From positions 10,249,501 through 10,313,500 of the forward strand of contig NC_092576.1 in NCBI RefSeq assembly GCF_037975245.1: a DNA stretch of 64,000 bases, read 5' to 3'. Position numbers and translations under genes: made by a program. Below, piece after piece: positions 51,474 through 64,000 of this stretch (positions are counted from its first letter, which is position 1; every line of letters begins with the position of its first letter). The stretch comes from Apostichopus japonicus (Eukaryota > Echinodermata > Holothuroidea > Aspidochirotida > Stichopodidae). The notes below the pieces were generated by a model. It was given only the letters and a program-made list of their open reading frames with translations, had not been told where the DNA came from and ran no database searches.

Positions 51474-51845
51474 CAAGGGCGTAGGAACCGGGGGGGCTGG
51501 GGGGGGGGGCGCCAGCCCCCCAGTGAAAAATGTGGAGGGGCGGAAGTATCATTCCGCCCCCCCCGCTTCGCAAGTCAGAAAACCCCTTTTTCATTTCCAA
51601 ATGAGAAAAAAAATCTCATTTGGAGCACCAAATTGCATCTAAGGCCTGGTGAAAATACAAAATTAAGTTTACAAAATGGAGTGGGTGTTGAAGTGTGCTA
51701 TATTGCACCAAATTGCATCTGAGGCTACCTGGAAATGCAAAAAATTCCAAAGGGGAGGGGGACACCCCCTCCCCTTAGACCCCTCCCCCAGGCCGGCCAT
51801 CGGTCTTCAGCCCCCCCCACTCAAAAGTACCTTCCTACGCCACTG
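51474..51845. mobile_element. hAT-like MITE with perfect 8-bp target duplication
   Basis: Ends CAAGGGCGTAGGAA and, inverted, CAGTGGCGTAGGAA. Flanked by AGTAACAG on both sides (51,466-51,473 and 51,846-51,853), the 8-bp duplication expected of hAT transposases. 372 bp, with GGGGGGCT/AGCCCCCC subterminal pairs. Confidence 0.88.
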
Positions 51846-51853
51846 AGTAACAG

Positions 51854-52425
51854 TCTGAATCATGTTCTAACAAGAAATTTTAGATTTGTTATTTCTTTCC
51901 TTTCAGCGTGTTTCCGAGATTTTTACATCAAGGTTAACTCAAAATAGGTTTGCAATTGACTGCTACATAATTTATTGCATATATAGCAAGCGGTGCTTAG
52001 CGGTATATCTGTCATTTTTTGGTATATTTTCTGAACATAAATTTCATTTTCAATAGCTGTAAATTATTCTGGAAGCATCCATATAAATTTTCCTTAAATT
52101 TTTATCTCAAGTGTTATGATCCATGTAAACCTTACTGAATAAAAATGGCTTTAATTTATTACGAATTTTTGCACAAGTATAAAGTAGTTTACTAGAAAAA
52201 CATTCCTCTATTAATTCAAATTGAAACACGAGTTACGTCATTCCACAGCATTTTGACTTCCTAATTAGCCAATATTATTCTATTTATTCATATACAGCTG
52301 AAGAACTTGTCTCTTTTCGCTAATCGCTATAATTATTATTCGAAGGTTCAAGTCAAATTTGTTTTTGTCTGAAAGATGACATTTGAATTGTTATTCTCTT
52401 TTTATCTGTACCAGTTGCAGCACGT
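51854..52425. other. Non-coding stretch
   Basis: Nothing recognised. Probably intronic if the receptor gene continues leftwards. Confidence 0.4.
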
Positions 52426-52734
52426 CACCCGATACACATAGAGAACACAGTTACTACTTGTAAATCTTAAAGTTTTGTACCAAAGTAAAAACTGGATCGT
52501 GCTATGATTCGGTAGCATGTGCTTTTAGGATTACAGTAATAACTGAGGATATGTGTAATTCCAACAAATCCAGCTCTTTGGGATTTGTTGGAATTACACA
52601 TATCCTCAGTTTTCACTGTAAACTTAATAGCATATGCTACCGATTTATCAGATTTGTCAGCAGGATCCAGTATTTACTGTGGTACAAAACTTTAGATTTA
52701 CAGTAGTTAATGTAATCTCTGTGTGAATCGGCTG
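52426..52734. mobile_element. Palindromic MITE, family A, copy 2
   Basis: A 309-bp foldback whose halves pair closely; the centre has TTGTTGGAATTACACATATC inverted. Ends CACCCGATACACA and, inverted, CAGCCGATTCACA. Flanked by AGCACGT on both sides (52,419-52,425 and 52,735-52,741). It sits only ~26 bp beyond the end of the EGF3 exon, inside the following intron. Confidence 0.88.
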
Positions 52735-52760
52735 AGCACGTATAAATAAGTATGACTTAC

Positions 52761-62612
<9,852 letters not shown>

Positions 62613-62699
62613 GGTTACAGCTGATCGGACTTTAGATTGTTAACAAGCCAGTTGTTAAATGCTTTCTTCGACTCGACGTTCCTTCCTTGAATACGACAC

Positions 62700-62800
62700 A
62701 ACTTTACATCAGCAGGACTTTTTGACTTATGGTTGTATATTATACTTGGTCCTGATTGGTTTATCATGTATCATGCTTGGTTCTGATTGGTTTATGGTTT
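62700..62800 (-). promoter_or_regulatory. Possible promoter of the receptor-like gene
   Basis: On the minus strand two CCAATCAG boxes (62,752-62,759 and 62,783-62,790) lie 31 bp apart within a duplicated AACCAATCAG context, 140-180 bp upstream of the ATG at 62,612. A TATAATATA word follows at about 62,733-62,745. Paired CCAAT boxes spaced about three helical turns are typical of NF-Y promoters; the call is by motif only. Confidence 0.45.
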
Positions 62801-62849
62801 GGAATCTCGTCATTGTTATCGCGGTGATGATGCTAGTACATTAGAAACA

Positions 62850-64000
62850 ACGCCCAAGTGAACTTTTCGTCAGGTGTTCGATGACGTCTGTACGTGTCAT
62901 ACGATATGAACTGTTTTTAGAATATGGATGTCTGTAAACAGAGGAAACATATTGTTAAGACCTATCACAAAGAAAGAAATGATAATCCGCTTAGTGTTTT
63001 AAAAAAGTTGTTTTTACCGGAATGGTTTTAACAGGGCAACAAAGCTACAGTAGTAGCTACAGGGGTGTGTGGTAGGGAGCCACCCCCCCGGTAATCGGCA
63101 CTAATCTTAAATAGTTGGAAAACCGGTGGTCAAAAACATGACTGTTGGAAAATTTTATCTTTGCATCATATCTTAAAATATTTTAAGCTGATCGCTCTCT
63201 TGAAGGATAATTCTGATTTCTGAGTCAATTTCTGAGTTAATTAGACTTTTTTTGTAAGTTTTCTAATTTTTGGCGTACATTCTTACAAGATTTGAAGAAA
63301 TGTGGACTCACAATTAACCGAAATCTTAGTTCTCACTCTGTTCACAACCCCTAATAAAGATTAAAGTACTACAAAGTGACTTTGAAAGTGTCTGAATATG
63401 GCCAATTGGCGTTCGATTTAGCACGTTAGCATATAGCTAAATACCCGGTACAGCATACTTAAGATACAAAGAATTGACAACCCACTCATGTTATGCTTAA
63501 AACAAAATCAAACTTGCGGTACTTCACCTATCCTTATGAATCCACCCAGTTGAAAATTATGATTCTAATTGAAATATTATGATTTTACACCCCCTTCCCC
63601 ACCCCCTTGAATCACAAGACCCTAGCAACCGTCCTGGCTGTAAGCTTTTTTTCCCACTATCTAACTTTTACAAACAATTGAGAGATACTTCATATGCAAT
63701 GTTGCACTAGTAAAGTTTGTCCCTGTGCGGTTCAACCATAACAATGGAAAATTCTCAGTCATTGATTCAAAAGTTGCAAAATCCATTGCAATATGTTGCA
63801 TCTAAGCAACCTCCATCGACAAAACTTTCTCAACGTGTAAGACATTAGGAACCTCCCCCCCCCCCCCCTCATGGACGCATTAACATCGACCGTTCACGAC
63901 CATGAGACTTTGTGAGCATCGGATTCATTCTCACAAAAGCAGTTTACCTGGTATGGTTTTTGTTTCTTACTGAAAACTTACTGATGGGTGGGACAGTTCG
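62850..64000. other. Upstream intergenic sequence
   Basis: No gene recognised to the window end. Runs of C near 63,590 and 63,860 are the only notable words. Confidence 0.45.

Overview
This window looks like nuclear DNA of a marine invertebrate deuterostome. An echinoderm is most likely, and a sea cucumber is plausible but unproven. The reasons are AT-rich sequence with long introns and canonical GT-AG exon joints, death-effector-domain and B-box proteins, a Calx-beta/EGF receptor ectodomain, and dense tRNA-derived SINEs, foldback MITEs and (TA)n microsatellites. No bacterial features are present. All family names come from reading motifs by eye; no database search was possible.

Region 1 (1-22,200) is a tandem array of three minus-strand paralogues. 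Each has two coding exons: a 274-nt exon encoding a death effector domain (DED), joined in phase to a ~1.47-kb exon encoding a B-box zinc finger, a long coiled coil and a C-terminal beta-propeller-like domain. The predicted proteins are 582, 581 and 581 residues. The architecture resembles a TRIM protein whose RING has been replaced by a DED. The duplicated units are separated by a 53-bp minisatellite (2, 5 and ~32 copies), and long flanks are duplicated too.

Region 2 (22,200-38,000) is mostly non-coding. It holds two inverted repeats carrying hammerhead-ribozyme-like cores (one with stems I and II intact), several (TA)n tracts, a polypyrimidine tract, a nest of hAT-like elements at 31.4-33.6 kb and two related tRNA-derived SINEs. 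A short possible first exon lies at 26,161.

Region 3 (38,000-41,050) is a plus-strand gene for a small four-span membrane protein. Exons are at 38,860, 39,748 and 40,262, and a decayed copy of the last exon lies at 40,835. A 44/45-bp minisatellite multiplies the 3' splice site of the middle exon.

Region 4 (41,050-52,700) is rich in transposon remnants: two 475-bp TTAA-flanked piggyBac-like MITEs, palindromic MITEs of two related families, a hAT-like MITE with a perfect 8-bp target duplication, and a 94-bp tandem repeat.

Region 5 (52,761-62,612) is the minus-strand 5' part of a receptor-like gene: signal peptide, two Calx-beta domains each split over two exons, two unassigned extracellular modules and three EGF-like modules in a Tie-like order. 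Nine consecutive introns are phase 1. The 3' part was not found. Its introns hold a tRNA-derived SINE, a three-unit array of YY1-like motifs and a 470-bp trinucleotide tract.

The most notable signals are the DED-B-box gene family, the hammerhead-like repeats, and tandem repeats that multiply or abut splice sites.
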